DNA of 60,133 nucleotides from Podochytrium sp. JEL0797 (GCA_027596195.1 JADGJG010000048.1:1-60133), one strand, 5' to 3'. Counted from the stretch's first letter, positions 29,334-40,929 are shown. Translations and numbers: made by a program. The notes: a model not told the origin generated them from the sequence alone.

Positions 29334-30830
29334 ATGCTCACCGTCAAAACACCTCTCCTCGCCACCAGCGAAACCAACCTCCAGACCAACCTCAAGTCTC
29401 TCCTCACCAACTCTTCCTTTGCCGATGTTCTTCTCCTGGTTGGAGAGGACAGAACCCCCCTCCTGGCCCACGCAAACATCCTTGCACTCAACAGCGAATA
29501 TTACAAGAACGCCCTGGCCGATCGATGGAATAGCAAGACTGATCCTCCGGTGGTTCCCGAGGGAGTTCTCATCGATTCCCAATCTGCCTCGTCCCTCCGT
29601 ACTGTATTGAGCCATCCAGACGTTGACCTCGAATCGATGAGTCGCGTGCTCGAGTATATTTACACGGGATCCGTGCAAGTCCCGGACCTCCTTCTATCCC
29701 GTGTGGCCACGTTCGCAGACCAAATCCTCCTCCCTCACCTTAGGAACCAATGCCTGCAGTATTTCTTGTACGCTGTTGTCTCGTTCGAAAATGCACTGGA
29801 GTTTTACATGCTGTCCAAACGCCTCAACTTTGCCGCTGGAAAGGAAGGTGCATTGTTGCAGGCTTCTGATGACATCAATGTGTCTGTCGAGGCAGGAAGA
29901 GACTTGCTGTTGGAGATGAAAGCTGTCGACGTTGCCGAGATCCTGGTCTTCCAGTCCCTCCCATCCCTTTCCCGATGGCGTTTTTTGGTTGCATGGTTGA
30001 AATTGCAACAAGGAGTGGAGGATTTGTCTTTGGAATCTGGTGTTGGCGGTCTCAATCTCAGCGTTGCGCGCGAAGACGTGAAATGCCTTGTTCCTCTTCT
30101 CAGTGGAGCTCTCTTCGCCATCTCTCTGGCCGAATTCCAAGATCATGTTGAACCATATATTGAGTTGTTTTCCGATGAGATCCGCATCTCGTTGGAAGTT
30201 CATTTCAAGACCGCTTTCCCCCTCGGAGTACAACCTTGGCAAGCGACAGAGGTCTCACCTTCGACGATCTTGTCAATTCAGGCCATGCAAGGACTCAACA
30301 CGGCCTTGAAAGGATTCATCAAGCTTCACCCAGTGGACGCGACGAACATGAACCTTCTGTTTCGAGCCTCGGTTGCCAACTTTGACCATGACAAGTTTCA
30401 TGAGGCATGTGATGGGAAGAGAAACACTTTGACTCTCATCAAGTTGGTGGGTGGGAAGATAGTTGGTGGTTACGCGGACACGGCGTGGAGTTCAAATGAT
30501 AGGTTTTCGAAAGTGAAAGAGGCATGCTTGTTTGCCTGCACGCAAGGCGACAATGAACACTCGACATGGCAATTGTTCCCTATCAAACGAGACTGTCTTG
30601 CTCGCGGAATCGTCGGGCGGTCAAATGGGGGTCCTTCGTTTGGTGGCTTGAGCTCAACGCCAGCGGAATTGCGAGTTCAAAGCTCAACCTGCACTTCGTC
30701 ATTGGGGGAGTGTTACGATGCTGATGGAATGTCTTCTTTTGAGTTTCTGGGAGCAGTTCAAAATGGTCAGAATAACCGCCATTCCAAGTGTAAAATCGAG
30801 GAATATGAGGTTTTTCATTTTTTGAATTAA
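29334..30830 (+). CDS. BTB/POZ-BACK-TLD domain protein
   Basis: Intronless, 498 residues from ATG 29334 ('MLTVKTPLLATSETN'). BTB domain at about residues 20-140 ('FADVLLLVGEDRTPLLAHAN', 'VLEYIYTGSVQVPDLLLSRV'). A BACK-like helical region follows (about 145-270: 'SFENALEFYMLSKRLNF'). The C-terminal domain resembles TLD ('FHEACDGKRNTLTLIKLVGG', 'VGGYADTAW', 'GPSFGG'), where TLDc proteins have a similar GG-x-FGGY and GPxFGG pattern. BTB proteins of this type often act as adaptors for cullin-3 ligases; this role is inferred. It is flanked by an inverted repeat and by a decayed inverted paralogue. Confidence 0.8.
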   Translation: MLTVKTPLLATSETNLQTNLKSLLTNSSFADVLLLVGEDRTPLLAHANILALNSEYYKNALADRWNSKTDPPVVPEGVLIDSQSASSLRTVLSHPDVDLESMSRVLEYIYTGSVQVPDLLLSRVATFADQILLPHLRNQCLQYFLYAVVSFENALEFYMLSKRLNFAAGKEGALLQASDDINVSVEAGRDLLLEMKAVDVAEILVFQSLPSLSRWRFLVAWLKLQQGVEDLSLESGVGGLNLSVAREDVKCLVPLLSGALFAISLAEFQDHVEPYIELFSDEIRISLEVHFKTAFPLGVQPWQATEVSPSTILSIQAMQGLNTALKGFIKLHPVDATNMNLLFRASVANFDHDKFHEACDGKRNTLTLIKLVGGKIVGGYADTAWSSNDRFSKVKEACLFACTQGDNEHSTWQLFPIKRDCLARGIVGRSNGGPSFGGLSSTPAELRVQSSTCTSSLGECYDADGMSSFEFLGAVQNGQNNRHSKCKIEEYEVFHFLN

Positions 30831-30924
30831 AAGCTTTCATTACGCGAAATAAAAACTGGAAGTAGTTCCCGCTATTTAATTTCCTGAACGGGATCAAGCA
30901 AACAGAGATTTCGAATAAACTCGA

Positions 30925-31010
30925 AATGGAGCAACAAGCAACACTCGTCCACCGACCCCCCACCCAATTGATTCCCCGAAAACGCGCGATGCACACTCGT
31001 TTCCGTGAAT
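30925..31010 (-). repeat. Right arm of inverted repeat around the BTB-TLD gene
   Basis: Inverted partner of 29215-29300. It lies between the BTB-TLD stop and the stop of the unknown minus-strand gene at 31092. Confidence 0.75.
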
Positions 31011-31091
31011 TTTCGGGGTGGAATGCTTGCTCTATGCATGAAGATAGAAAGGAGGGAGGTGGGTGTGAATTCGGCAAACAAAGCAAAACAC

Positions 31092-31754
31092 TCACATGAA
31101 ACTCGCACTTTGTGCCTCCATCAACTCCACATACCTCACCCGAATCTGTTGCAGGTCTTGACTCGAATATGCAACCCCCGTCCCATCCTCGCGTACCATG
31201 GTCGGACTCGCATGCTGCGCAAACGCCATCGACAAACATTCCTCACTCAATCCCAAATACTCTACACGCGTTTCAAAATTAACTAAAATAACACGAATAG
31301 AGAAGAAGTACTCACCCATATAAGAAAAACAAACCCGAAAAAACAACAAAAAACTCTTTTTCGGAACCGGCACACCCGCCTCCTCCGCCCCACTCGCCCT
31401 CACCACATCCCTCACCCCCAAAATGTACTCCGTCGCCTCCGCTGCGCGTTTCACAACCCCACACGGAAACCCATCACAAATCAACTCAACAAGGTGGAAA
31501 TAATCGGCGGGTTTGAACGCATCTGCAGGGTTCGCGTTCACGAGGGACGCGAGTTGGTTCGAAAAGTGGAGACGGTTGCGTGGGGTCGATTGGATGTAGG
31601 AAAATTCGCGCATGAGGACGTTGGTTCCGGAACTCACGGTGTCAAAGTAGTCGAGGAGAAACGATGGGATCGAGTGGGGGGTTTGGTCATCTCCGATTCG
31701 CGAGAGAACGTCCTGTTTCAGTGGTGTTGGTTCATGTGGTATACACTTGTGCAT
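31092..31754 (-). CDS. Unknown helical protein
   Basis: About 200 residues after splicing, start ATG 31754 ('MHKCIPHEPTPLKQDVLSRI'). Predicted helices include 'SIPSFLLDYFDTVSSGTNVL', 'LHFSNQLASLVNANPADAF', and 'YFHLVELICDGFPCGVVKRA'. A 57-nt intron with GTGAGT and TAG borders (about 31259-31315) joins 'FRVCFSYM' to 'EYLGLSEECLSMAFAQ'. The intron is a multiple of three without stop, so retention would insert 19 residues. I do not recognise the family. TGA at 31092-31094. Confidence 0.6.
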   Translation of the reverse strand: MHKCIPHEPTPLKQDVLSRIGDDQTPHSIPSFLLDYFDTVSSGTNVLMREFSYIQSTPRNRLHFSNQLASLVNANPADAFKPADYFHLVELICDGFPCGVVKRAAEATEYILGVRDVVRASGAEEAGVPVPKKSFLLFFRVCFSYMGEYFFSIRVILVNFETRVEYLGLSEECLSMAFAQHASPTMVREDGTGVAYSSQDLQQIRVRYVELMEAQSASFM

Positions 31755-31867
31755 TGATCAACTGCGCTCACGCTGAGATAAACATGAAGACCGTGTTTGT
31801 TGATATAATCCATTTTTTTTTATGAACTTGTCAAAAAATAAATTCCCCAAAAAAACAAAACAACATC

Positions 31868-34800
31868 TCAAGCCCCAGCAACATGCCTCGCCAGATACGG
31901 CATCGGAATCGGCTCAAACACCCCACTATTCAACTTCACCAACCCTTCCTGATCAATCGCAATCAACTCCCCAAACTCGCCCGCATGCCCGCCCGCAATC
32001 ACTTTCACGCGTTCCTTCTTTTCAGGACGCACGGGTTCCAAGAATTCGATGGGGACGGATTCGACTGTGCGGCCTTCACTCAGCATCACGACGCGCGCGA
32101 GGGAAGGGGTTTCGACGGCGCGGATGACGGCGCGTTTGAAGTCGAGGGTGCCGGATTTGTAGGAGCGGCCGTGGCGCGATTTGATGACGACTTCAATGTC
32201 GACGGTGAGCCAGTGTTCGGGTCTTTGGTCTGTATTTTTGTTGTTGAGAGGAAACCTTCCAAAAAACAGTTTTGGCAAGGAAAATCTCACGTTGACTCGA
32301 AGCAGCTGCAGCATCCTGTCCATGGTGATGCGAAGCCCCAGAGTTGTAGGGAGTTGAAGGGTTGTAGGGCGTGGCAGGGTTGTAAGGCGTGGTCGGGTTT
32401 CCTCCCGGAGTGTTGGGAATCCCTCCCGCATGGTGCGACACGCTGCCATGGTTTGGGTACGACCCAGGAGTCTGCGGCAGGTTGTAGTTGTTGCCCGGGG
32501 TTTCGGGGTTGAAGGGCGTTTCGTGGTCGTAGCGGGGAGTTGTGGGGTTCAAGGGCGTGTCGGGGTTGTCCAACCTTGCAAATTCAAAAAATAGAAAATC
32601 AGAAACGCATCCCCAACAAAAAAAAACAATACAAAAAACTCACAAAGCACTCCTCCCAAACGAATACTCCTCCTCCACCGCTCCCCTCGCAGGAGTCTTG
32701 CTCCCAGAATCCCACCCACTCTCCCGCGCCGGAGTTCTCCCCCCCGCACCACCCCACCCAGGTGTCCGACTCCCACTCTCCCACCCAGGCGGCCTCCCAC
32801 CAACCGACGCATACGGGTTCGGAGTCTTGCTCCCGCTTCCATACGCCGGAGTCCGACTCCCGCTTCCATAATCCCCTCCTCCCCTACTAGCCCCACCGCC
32901 ACCACCACCCCCGTAATCGAACGACGGCCGACTCGCACCCGCGGATCCATGCACCTTGAGGATATCCGCGTTCACAGTAATGATACGCGAGTTGGTGTGG
33001 AGCTCGACGCGCGCCCCGCTCGACGTCATGTCCTTGACGATCCCGAGGTACCCTTTGTAAGGACCACCCACGATCGTCACAGTGGCGTTGATGAGCGGGT
33101 CCCGGCGACCTCCTCCAAAGCCGCCTCTACCACCACCACCACCACCACCACCGCGGCTGGCGCCTCCAGCTGGGAACGGACGGGCGAATCCACCAGAGGG
33201 ATTCTGTATCAAGAAAAGAAAAAGACGGTAAGCGCAATACCCCGCGTCGAATTCGAGAGGGAAAGAATGAGAAACAAACCACAGCCCCATGCGTCCCCAG
33301 CAACTCAACCCCATTCGGTCTCGTGACAAACAACCCGCCATGTTCCATCACCTCGCGACTCTTGATGAAGACAAACGTTCGGAAAATGTGAATCACGGCA
33401 CCTCGGCGTCCTGTTTCCTTCACAATCACCGAATCTCGCGGGGCGAGGGTGCGTCCGTTCGCGTCGGACGTGCGCACGTTCTTGTTATCGATTTTGCGCA
33501 GAATTTGTTGAACGGGGAGTTTGGAGACGGTCCCGAATTGGTTCATGACGGTGACGGTGCCGGTTTCGACTTTAATGACGACTCCAGCGTCGTTTTGGCT
33601 GGTTGGGAAGAAATGGATTTGGTCAGAAACGTTGGAAAAAGGGAGGAGGAACACGACAGCGACAATACTCAACTTGATTTGAACAGGATCGTCGATATCA
33701 TAAATACTCTGCATCATCGCGGCACTCGAACTCTCGTTTCTTCCACGCAAGTCCTTGATAAAGACTTGAATCTATGCACAAAAACAAAAAGGTCAGCAAG
33801 AAAAACAAACATACCACGCCGCCAGACAAATACAACACTCAACTGGCTTATACGTCGCATCCGACAACACGGTCGCGACATTTGATGTCACCTTAATCAC
33901 CAACCCAGTCTCTCCCGCATGATTTCCCAAAATAACCTTCACGTGGTCTCCCTCATCGAACCGCTTCCTCAAATCCTTGGCATCAATGCGAATCGCACCC
34001 AGCTGCTTGTCTTTGGGCATGACCGTGACAAACTCACTGTCCGTCGCTAACACTTTTCCCGTCACGTCCTTCAAGTCACCACGGAAAATCTCAACATTGT
34101 CGCCCGTTTGGAAATCAGTTGAAGTCTGACCCCCACTCCTCGCCGCAATCGCATCCAAATCCATCCCCCGTTCGTTGATAGTTCCCCCACTGAACCGCGT
34201 AATCTCCTCAAGCGTAGGATTCACACTCTCACTATCGACCGTGGACGCCTTCATCTCCTTCAAGAGGTACCCCGTGCGGTCGAAAATCTCGCCTTGGAAC
34301 GTGTATTCGCCGTACTGGTTTTTGCTGTAGCTGCCTTTGGGCACGTGTTCGGGGTTGAAGAGTTTTTGCGGGGGGATCGTGAGGTTGGCGGGTTTGCGCT
34401 TTTCGCCCGAGCGCGAATCGGAGGCTGAAGTGTCGAGGCGGGGGACGAGTTGGACGCGCACAGAGGCGCCTCCGTCGAGGATTTCGAGGACCTACATTGT
34501 TTTTGGCGGCAGGAGGGGGTTAGAATGATATGAGAAAACAGCCCTCGTTGAGGAATGCAGCAAAACGAATTACCTTTCCCAAATCACCTCCATACTTTCC
34601 CTTCTTGACGCGCACCCACGACCCTTCCTTCATGGACAACTCCTTCTACTTGATGCGTAAACACGGCACCATGTCATCGACGGGGATCACTTTCACAGTC
34701 TGCTGGTAAATGCCCGACACGTTCTCAATGGCGAAATCGACACTCTTTTTGTCGCGCGCCTCGACATATAGGTATCCGGGCAGGTTTTCGCGTGTGAAGA

Positions 34801-35518
34801 TGGACATGATGTTGAGTTTGGTTTGGTCTTCGGCCTCCATGAATTTTCTCCACAGAGTGATGATGAGGTTTTTTTCCTGTCCTTGCTGTGTGGCGGAAGA
34901 GAGAGGGAGTGGGGCGGTATGAATAAAAGCGTCAGCGGGAGACAGCGACAACCACCACTCCGACACGCACCTTGCACCGCACGAGCCACAGACTCGGATC
35001 ATTGATGGAGGGCATCAGCATGCGACCCGCCACGTTGTCTGAGGGTCTGTAATTCCCGCCCCTGTCTCTCTGCGAATACTTTTGCTTGTATCGCTCAGCC
35101 AGCACCTCCGCATCCTCCTCCTCCGCGCGCTCACGACGGGCATCCATCTCACGATGCTTCCGTTGGTCCGTGTACTGGCGCTCGGCGTGTTCGTCAAAGT
35201 CAGCGTCTGTTTTGCTTTAGATTCACGTTGGGTGCGCAACTCGCAGCTCACCATGCCCAATCAGATCGTCGTCGTCGTCCTCCTCTTCCTCCTCGTCGTC
35301 ATCCACATCGGCGATATCGTCAATGTACGAGGATACTCCCTGGTACACTAGCTAAGCACGCATCGATGCACAGGATCCCCACTCACCCCGCGCTTCTTCT
35401 GCTTCTTTTTGGTGTGGGTCGCCTGCTCCTCCTCCTCTTCATCCTCCTCATCGTCATTGTCGAGATCATTGTCGAGATCGTCGTCGTGGAGGTCAATGTC
35501 GTCGTCGGAACTGCTCAT
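31868..35518 (-). CDS. SPT5: Transcription elongation factor SPT5, in-frame TAG
   Basis: Subunit of DSIF (Spt4-Spt5), which clamps RNA polymerase II. Start ATG 35518 ('MSSSDDDIDLHDDD') opens an acidic N-terminus. The NGN domain spans about 34646-35000 ('YLYVEARDKKSVDFAIENVS'). KOW domains follow ('MKEGSWVRVKKGKYGGDLGK', 'DNVEIFRGDLKDVTGKVL', 'DHVKVILGNHAGETGLVIKV', 'DPLINATVTIVGGPYKGYLG'). A Gly-rich C-terminal region carries GS[RK]TP repeats and, in the next exon, 'NPTTPYNPATPYNPSTPYN'. The last KOW-like domain ends at TGA 31868. Between the NGN domain and the first KOW the frame meets TAG at 34646-34648 ('CLRIK-stop-KELSMKEGSW'). No intron can plausibly remove it. Confidence 0.9.
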
Positions 35519-35593
35519 CGCGCGGTTTTGGAAGAGTTTTTTTTGACTTGGTTTTTTTTCGCGAACCGGTTTTTGGGCCGCACCAAAAAAAAA

Positions 35594-36891
35594 TCACTGC
35601 GCCAACGCCTCGGCGATCTCTGCCTCCGTCAACCCCAACAGCGTCAACACATACAGCAAACTAGGCTGATTCAAACACACTTGCGCTTGCTCCTGCACCC
35701 TCGGCTTCGCGTTCCATGCGACCCCAAGGCCTGCGAGCCCGAGCATGGGCAGGTCGTTGGCTCCGTCTCCAACGGCAATCACCTAGATTCGCGAATCAAC
35801 AGGATTCATGTTCAGTAAGCTGAAATAAAATCCGCCGAAAAACAACCATGGAAAAATACCTGGTTCAGCCCCACATTGCACGACTGCGCAATCACGTCCA
35901 ACAACTCGGCTTTACGCGTTCCATCAACGATCGCTCCAAAAGTCCTGCCTTCGAGGACACTTCCGTCCTCCGAAACTGCCAACTAAAAAAAAGCGAACGC
36001 GATCAAAAAAAACACGTTTTCGAATTCAAGATCAAAAACCCATTTACCTGATTCGCATAGGCAAAGTCCAAATTCAATTCACTTTTGACGTATTTCGCCA
36101 ACGGCAAGAATCCACCTGCATTTCAGCGCCCAACATCAGAAATCGCAGTCCCCAAAAAACCCAACCACCAAAAAGATCCCCAACTCACCCGAAATCACAG
36201 CCAACGTGAACCCAAGCCTCTTCAACACAAAACACAACTCCCTCACACCAGGCGTGAACGTGATTTTGGCACGAACCGTTTCCAACACGGAAACGGGAGT
36301 CCCCTTCAACAACCCCACGCGTCGCGCGAGAGACTCTTTGAAATCAATTTCTCCGTTCATGGCGCTTTCCGTGATTTTCTATAAAACGCGAGGAGGGAGC
36401 AGCGATCAGTTTTTTCGGACCCTGCTTATCTCGCGAGATAACACCCCCCTCTCTCTCACACTCCCTCATATCCCCATAAACCAAAAAGTGTACTCAACTG
36501 AAACCTGCTCAACAACACCACAACATCTCGCAATCTCATCAATCACCTCCTGCTCAATCAACGTCGAATCCATATCAAACACCACAACACGCTTGTTTCT
36601 CCGCCACACCGTGTCTGCCTGAACTGCAACGTTGCATGCAGATCCAGGGCTGCTGTGTTGCACGGCGAGGGTGAATGCGGCACGGGTGAGGGCCACAATG
36701 TCTCCTGAAGGGTGGACTGTGAAGCAGAGTTCGTGGACGGTGCGGTGGGCAAAGAGGGAGCCTGTTCCAGTGGAGAGGATACGTTCCGAGGTGATGGTTC
36801 CTTGGGAAGTGGTGATGAGGGAGTGGAGGGCCGCAGAGAAAGTCGCGAAGGAAGTCGCGGGTGCGATCAAGGTCGCCACGTGTTTTGACAT
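35594..36891 (-). CDS. SER2: Phosphoserine phosphatase
   Basis: HAD-superfamily enzyme for the last step of serine biosynthesis (phosphoserine to serine). Start ATG 36891 ('MSKHVATLIAPATSFATFSA'). The N-terminal about 95 residues form an ACT-like region. HAD motif I is 'VVVFDMDSTLIEQEVIDEI' with the nucleophile Asp. Later exons contain 'ESLARRVGLLKGTPVSVLET', motif II in 'FTLAVISGGF', 'GAIVDGTRKAELLDVIAQ', and motif III/IV 'VIAVGDGANDLPMLGLAGLG'. The C-terminus 'EAEIAEALAQ' ends at TGA 35594. Introns are near 36380-36495, 36090-36190, 35985-36050 and 35785-35870. Length about 330 residues, normal for fungi. Confidence 0.92.
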
Positions 36892-37038
36892 CTTTTTTTC
36901 CCTCCACACATTCCAAGACTATTCGCACATCATTCGCACAAACCACATCGGATAGAACAGAAAAACATTTCTTTTTTATAGAAAAACACCGAGCGAAGCC
37001 ACTCCTCAAAAAGTCGACTTCCAACAACACTTCCCAAC

Positions 37039-39624
37039 TCACAGAATCATACTCACAGGATTCTCAATATACTTCTTAAAAGCCTGCAACCACTGCGCCC
37101 CAACAGCCCCATCCACAACCCGATGATCCGCGCTCAACGTCACCGTCACCATCTTCTGCGCACGGAACCCATGGGCCGCCTTCGCATCCACCACAACCTT
37201 CTCCTCGACTCCACCCACCGCCAAAATCGCCGCATGCGGCGGGTTAATAATCGCAGTGAAGCTCTTGACCCCAAACATGCCCAAATTCGAAATCGTAAAG
37301 CTACCGCCTTGGTACTCATGCGGCTGCAACTTCCCATCCCGCGCCTTGCCCGCAAGCTCCTTCACAGAGTTGGAAATCACAGAAAGCCCTTTGCTCTCGC
37401 AAGTCGCCACAATCGGCGTAATCAATCCACTCGGAGTCGCAACCGCAATCGCGATGTCTGAGGTTTGGAACTCGCGGATAAACGATCCTTGCCACGCAGA
37501 GTTGACGGCTGGGACGTCTCTCAACGCGAGTGCGGAGGCTTTGATGACAAAGTCGTTCACGGAAAGCTTGTACTTGCCGTCCGCTTGCGCGTTCAGGGAT
37601 TGACGCAGAGCGAGGATCGTGTCGGCGCAGAATTCGATCGAGAGGTAGTAGTGCGGGATCGACTGCTTGGACTCGGTGAGGCGCGCGGCGATGACTTTTC
37701 TGATGCCGCTGACGGGGGTGTCAATGTAGGTTTGCGCAGTGACGGGGGCGGGGGCGAAGCTCGCGGCGGTGGAGGGGGCGGCGGCAGCGGCGGCGGCCTT
37801 GGGGGCGGCGACTCCCTTGAAGGCGAGAACGTCGCCCTTGAGGATGCGGCCGTGGGGTCCGGTTCCAACAATGCTTTCGAGGTTGAGACCCTTTTGGGCA
37901 GCAATGAATTTGGCGGCGGGGGAAGCAATCACGCGTTCTACAAAAAGAGTTCAAAAAACGCGTTTCAGGGAGGGAGTTGTATGGGACACTCACCACCAGA
38001 CTTTCTAGCAGCAACTGGCGCGGCAGCAGACGAGGCCGCAGCAGCAGCAAAAGCAACAGGAGAGGAGGCAGCGGCATCGGCATTGGCTTCAGCCGCAGCA
38101 GCACCAACAGAGTAGCTGGCAAACTTGGCGACATCCGCCTCGTCCTCAACCAAAATGCAGATGGGCTGGAATCCAAAAAATCATTCAGTTCTTCACCCTG
38201 CACAAACCAAACGAGAAAAAACAAAAAACTCACAGTTCCAACATCCACGTCCTTGGCTCCAGACTCCACAAAAATCTTGGCAACATATCCTTCCTCCTGA
38301 CACTCAAAGTCCATCAACGCCTTGTCGGTTTCAATCTCAACAAGCGATTCACCAGGCTGGACTCTGTCTCCGACATTCTTTTTCCAGGTTCCAATGTTTC
38401 CAATGGTCATGGTAGGGGAGAGGGCAGGCATGCCCATGAGGGTATGGGGTGGGAAGCTGGCAGCGTTGGAAGCGGGGGCCGCAGCAGCTTTAGGGGTTGG
38501 GGCAGCGGCGGCAGGGGCGGCAGCAGCGGGGGTGGGAGCAGCGCCTCCAATGTCGGCGGTGGTGAACTCAGCAAAGGCGGCAACGTCGGCCTTGTTTTCG
38601 GCGAGAATGCAGAGGGGCTGGAAGGAGAGCATTTCAGCAACAGACGAATGAGGATATTGTCGGGTTAATGGAATAAATGGCCATCGATCCAGTCATAGGG
38701 TAATTCGTCTTATCGAGGAGCAGTCCCGTTGTTTTCGAAACCGCGAAGACCACCAAATTCCTGTATGTACAAAGAAATGTCTAGCCAAATCCAGCATTGG
38801 ATCTTCTCGTTCGATCTCAATCAATGGCCGCATTCTCCACTCCAGGTATTGCACGAAACAAAAAGACGCAAAACGCCGCAGAATTCCCGGCGAGGGGAGT
38901 GGTCGGCTTACCGTTCCAACAAGAACATCTTGCGAGCCAGTCGACAAGAAGGTCTGAGCAAGGTATCCTTCCTCTTGGCACTCAAAGTCCATTTGGGCCT
39001 TGTCGGTTTCAATCTCGACAATCGCATCGCCCGGGTTGATTTCATCGCCAACCTTCTTTTTCCAGACACCCACGTTTCCTGTGTTTGGAAGGGTAAGGGG
39101 GTTACATGATCCGATCAGCAACGATTATGGCATAAGTAATGGCAATAGAATTTTTCCGGATGTTTCTTGATAAGGCGCGTTGGATACGGTGGAAAAAGAG
39201 GCAAAAGCATCGCGTGGCAGGGGAGTGTTGATCTGTTGCAATGGTTACCTTGGGTCATTGTGGGAGACAGTGCCGGCATGTTCATGACAATGTGGGGAGG
39301 AAAGGCTGCAAGTAAGCGACGGCTTGGTTAGAAGACTCGGCGGGTTGCGATCACGGGACCAGACTACCTTTGGATGCGTATGCACGCATGGCGGATCGCG
39401 AGAGTGGGGCAGCGAGGGCGGAAGGGTGCGGGCGCGTGCTGGAACGGGAGTTGGTATCTTGCGAAGCAAAGCACCTGGCTGGCTCACCTTCGGAAGGCAG
39501 CGACGGCAAAGCCGCGCGCCGGGACAGCCGACCCCGGGATCGCCCGAGAGACAAGGGCGGATGCAGTGGGGCGGGCGGCGCCGCGTGCGAGGAGGCTTTT
39601 CGACGACGCAGAGAATCGGAGCAT
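37039..39624 (-). CDS. Pyruvate dehydrogenase E2 (dihydrolipoyl acetyltransferase)
   Basis: Core of the mitochondrial pyruvate dehydrogenase complex; transfers acetyl from lipoyl groups to CoA. Start ATG 39624 gives an Arg/Ala/Ser-rich targeting sequence ('[20 protein letters not shown]'). Two lipoyl domains follow on separate exons: '[20 protein letters not shown]' (near 38990) and '[20 protein letters not shown]' (near 38310), each with the lipoylated Lys in ETDKA. Ala/Pro linkers separate them. The E3-binding domain has '[20 protein letters not shown]' and '[11 protein letters not shown]'. The catalytic domain ends with '[20 protein letters not shown]' (catalytic His in DHR) and 'IENPVSMIL'. 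TGA at 37039. Most fungal E2s have one lipoyl domain; two resembles the animal form. Confidence 0.93.
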
Positions 39625-39868
39625 TTTTTGCGTTGCCGTTTTTTTCCCCCACAATTCATTTTCCTTCATTCTTCTGAACGTGTGAAGTCCGTTTAATTTG
39701 TGTTAAATCAGGCATTTGACACGTTGAGGGGATCGGTGGAACCCAGTTTCGTTTTTTCAGTCAATTTCTTTAAAACATTCAATTTAATGTTAGGGTCTTT
39801 TCCTTTCTTTAAATAGTAATAAATAGGAAGAAGTGTGTTTTTGAATTGAATCAATAAAAACAACGGAG

Positions 39869-40852
39869 ATGACAATGGATCCGCCGAAAAACATGTTCGA
39901 ATTGGGAATGCGAAGCCGAAGGAGTGGTGTCTCTTCGTCGCCCACCTCTCCCCTTCACAGCCCCGCACGCTCGCACCAAGAACACAACCACCACACATCC
40001 CACATCCTTGCCGATGCCGTCCTCCACCGCCTATCGCTCATCTCAACGCCAAATGAACCATCTCCCCGACCCTCCTCAACTGACTCACTTCCGCGCCAGT
40101 CCTCTTCAACCTCCGTCGCCCTCTCATCATCATCCCACACAGCCGCTCTCTCCGCGTACTCACACTCCCCATCCGCCCCATCTTCCCCCTTGTCCCATCT
40201 GTCAACTACGGCCACGCCCCGCGCCGCTTCCTCCCGCCAGGCCTCGACCATCCACCCAAGCAACATGCACAGGGTCTCGTCCGATTGCACACTCCAGGAA
40301 ACCGACGACGACGTGTCCCTGTTTGACCTTGACTTTGCCGGAACGGATGGCACAAGTGGCGGTGTCGGTGGCACGTTTTCCCTCACGCCCAGGGTTTCGT
40401 TTTCAGAGGAAAGTGAGCGGTTCGAAGAGGAGGATTGCGATGTGTCTCCCGAGGAATCCCGATTTGAATTCGCCCTTGCTCCGCCACCGCCACAAGAAAC
40501 GGACTCGGAAAGCGGCGGCCTCGAGTCGAGTTTGGAGGAAGACGAGAGATGGGAATCTGCACAGAGTCTCTCCAATTCTCGGTCCTCATCTCCACTGCTT
40601 CATGGGTATTTTGGCGACACTTTCGAACCTCGTCTGTCCCCAACACCTTCCGTCTCCACATTGACGCTCACGACGGAGGAAGACTGGAGAGATGACGGAA
40701 CTGCGGCGTTCGAAAGTGTAGCAGAATACGCTGGGGGTAACTTGTTGGATCAATCGTCTTCTTCGTCAGCGTCCACGAAACGGGGGTCCAAGATGCGCAG
40801 TTTGGTGGTCAAGAGTCGACGCGATGATGAACTTGTGTTTGTCGATTTGTGA
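39869..40852 (+). CDS. Ser/Pro-rich disordered protein, unknown
   Basis: Intronless, 327 residues from ATG 39869 ('MTMDPPKNMFELGMRS'). The first 130 residues are extremely Ser/Pro/Thr-rich with SP motifs ('SSPTSPLHSPARS'). The middle is acidic ('SESERFEEEDCDVSPEESRF'-like composition). A conserved-looking C-terminus ends 'DDELVFVDL'. The RVSF near residue 172 ('PRVSFSEESE') matches an RVxF PP1-docking motif, so a PP1 regulator is possible but unproven. The start codon diverges from the E2 gene by 245 bp. A fragment of its 3' end is copied at 42555-42660. Confidence 0.6.
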   Translation: MTMDPPKNMFELGMRSRRSGVSSSPTSPLHSPARSHQEHNHHTSHILADAVLHRLSLISTPNEPSPRPSSTDSLPRQSSSTSVALSSSSHTAALSAYSHSPSAPSSPLSHLSTTATPRAASSRQASTIHPSNMHRVSSDCTLQETDDDVSLFDLDFAGTDGTSGGVGGTFSLTPRVSFSEESERFEEEDCDVSPEESRFEFALAPPPPQETDSESGGLESSLEEDERWESAQSLSNSRSSSPLLHGYFGDTFEPRLSPTPSVSTLTLTTEEDWRDDGTAAFESVAEYAGGNLLDQSSSSSASTKRGSKMRSLVVKSRRDDELVFVDL

Positions 40853-40929
40853 TGTTTCAGGCGGGTTGGTATTACGCAAAACCCTCAAGTACCATCAAGG
40901 AAAATAAAAAATACCATTTTCCTCCTCCG

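Noticed and set aside
34646..34648. Nuclear reassignment of UAG to an amino acid
   Set aside because: PRP19 and eIF3b use TAG as natural stop at the expected protein end, and no other conserved gene here has an internal TAG.
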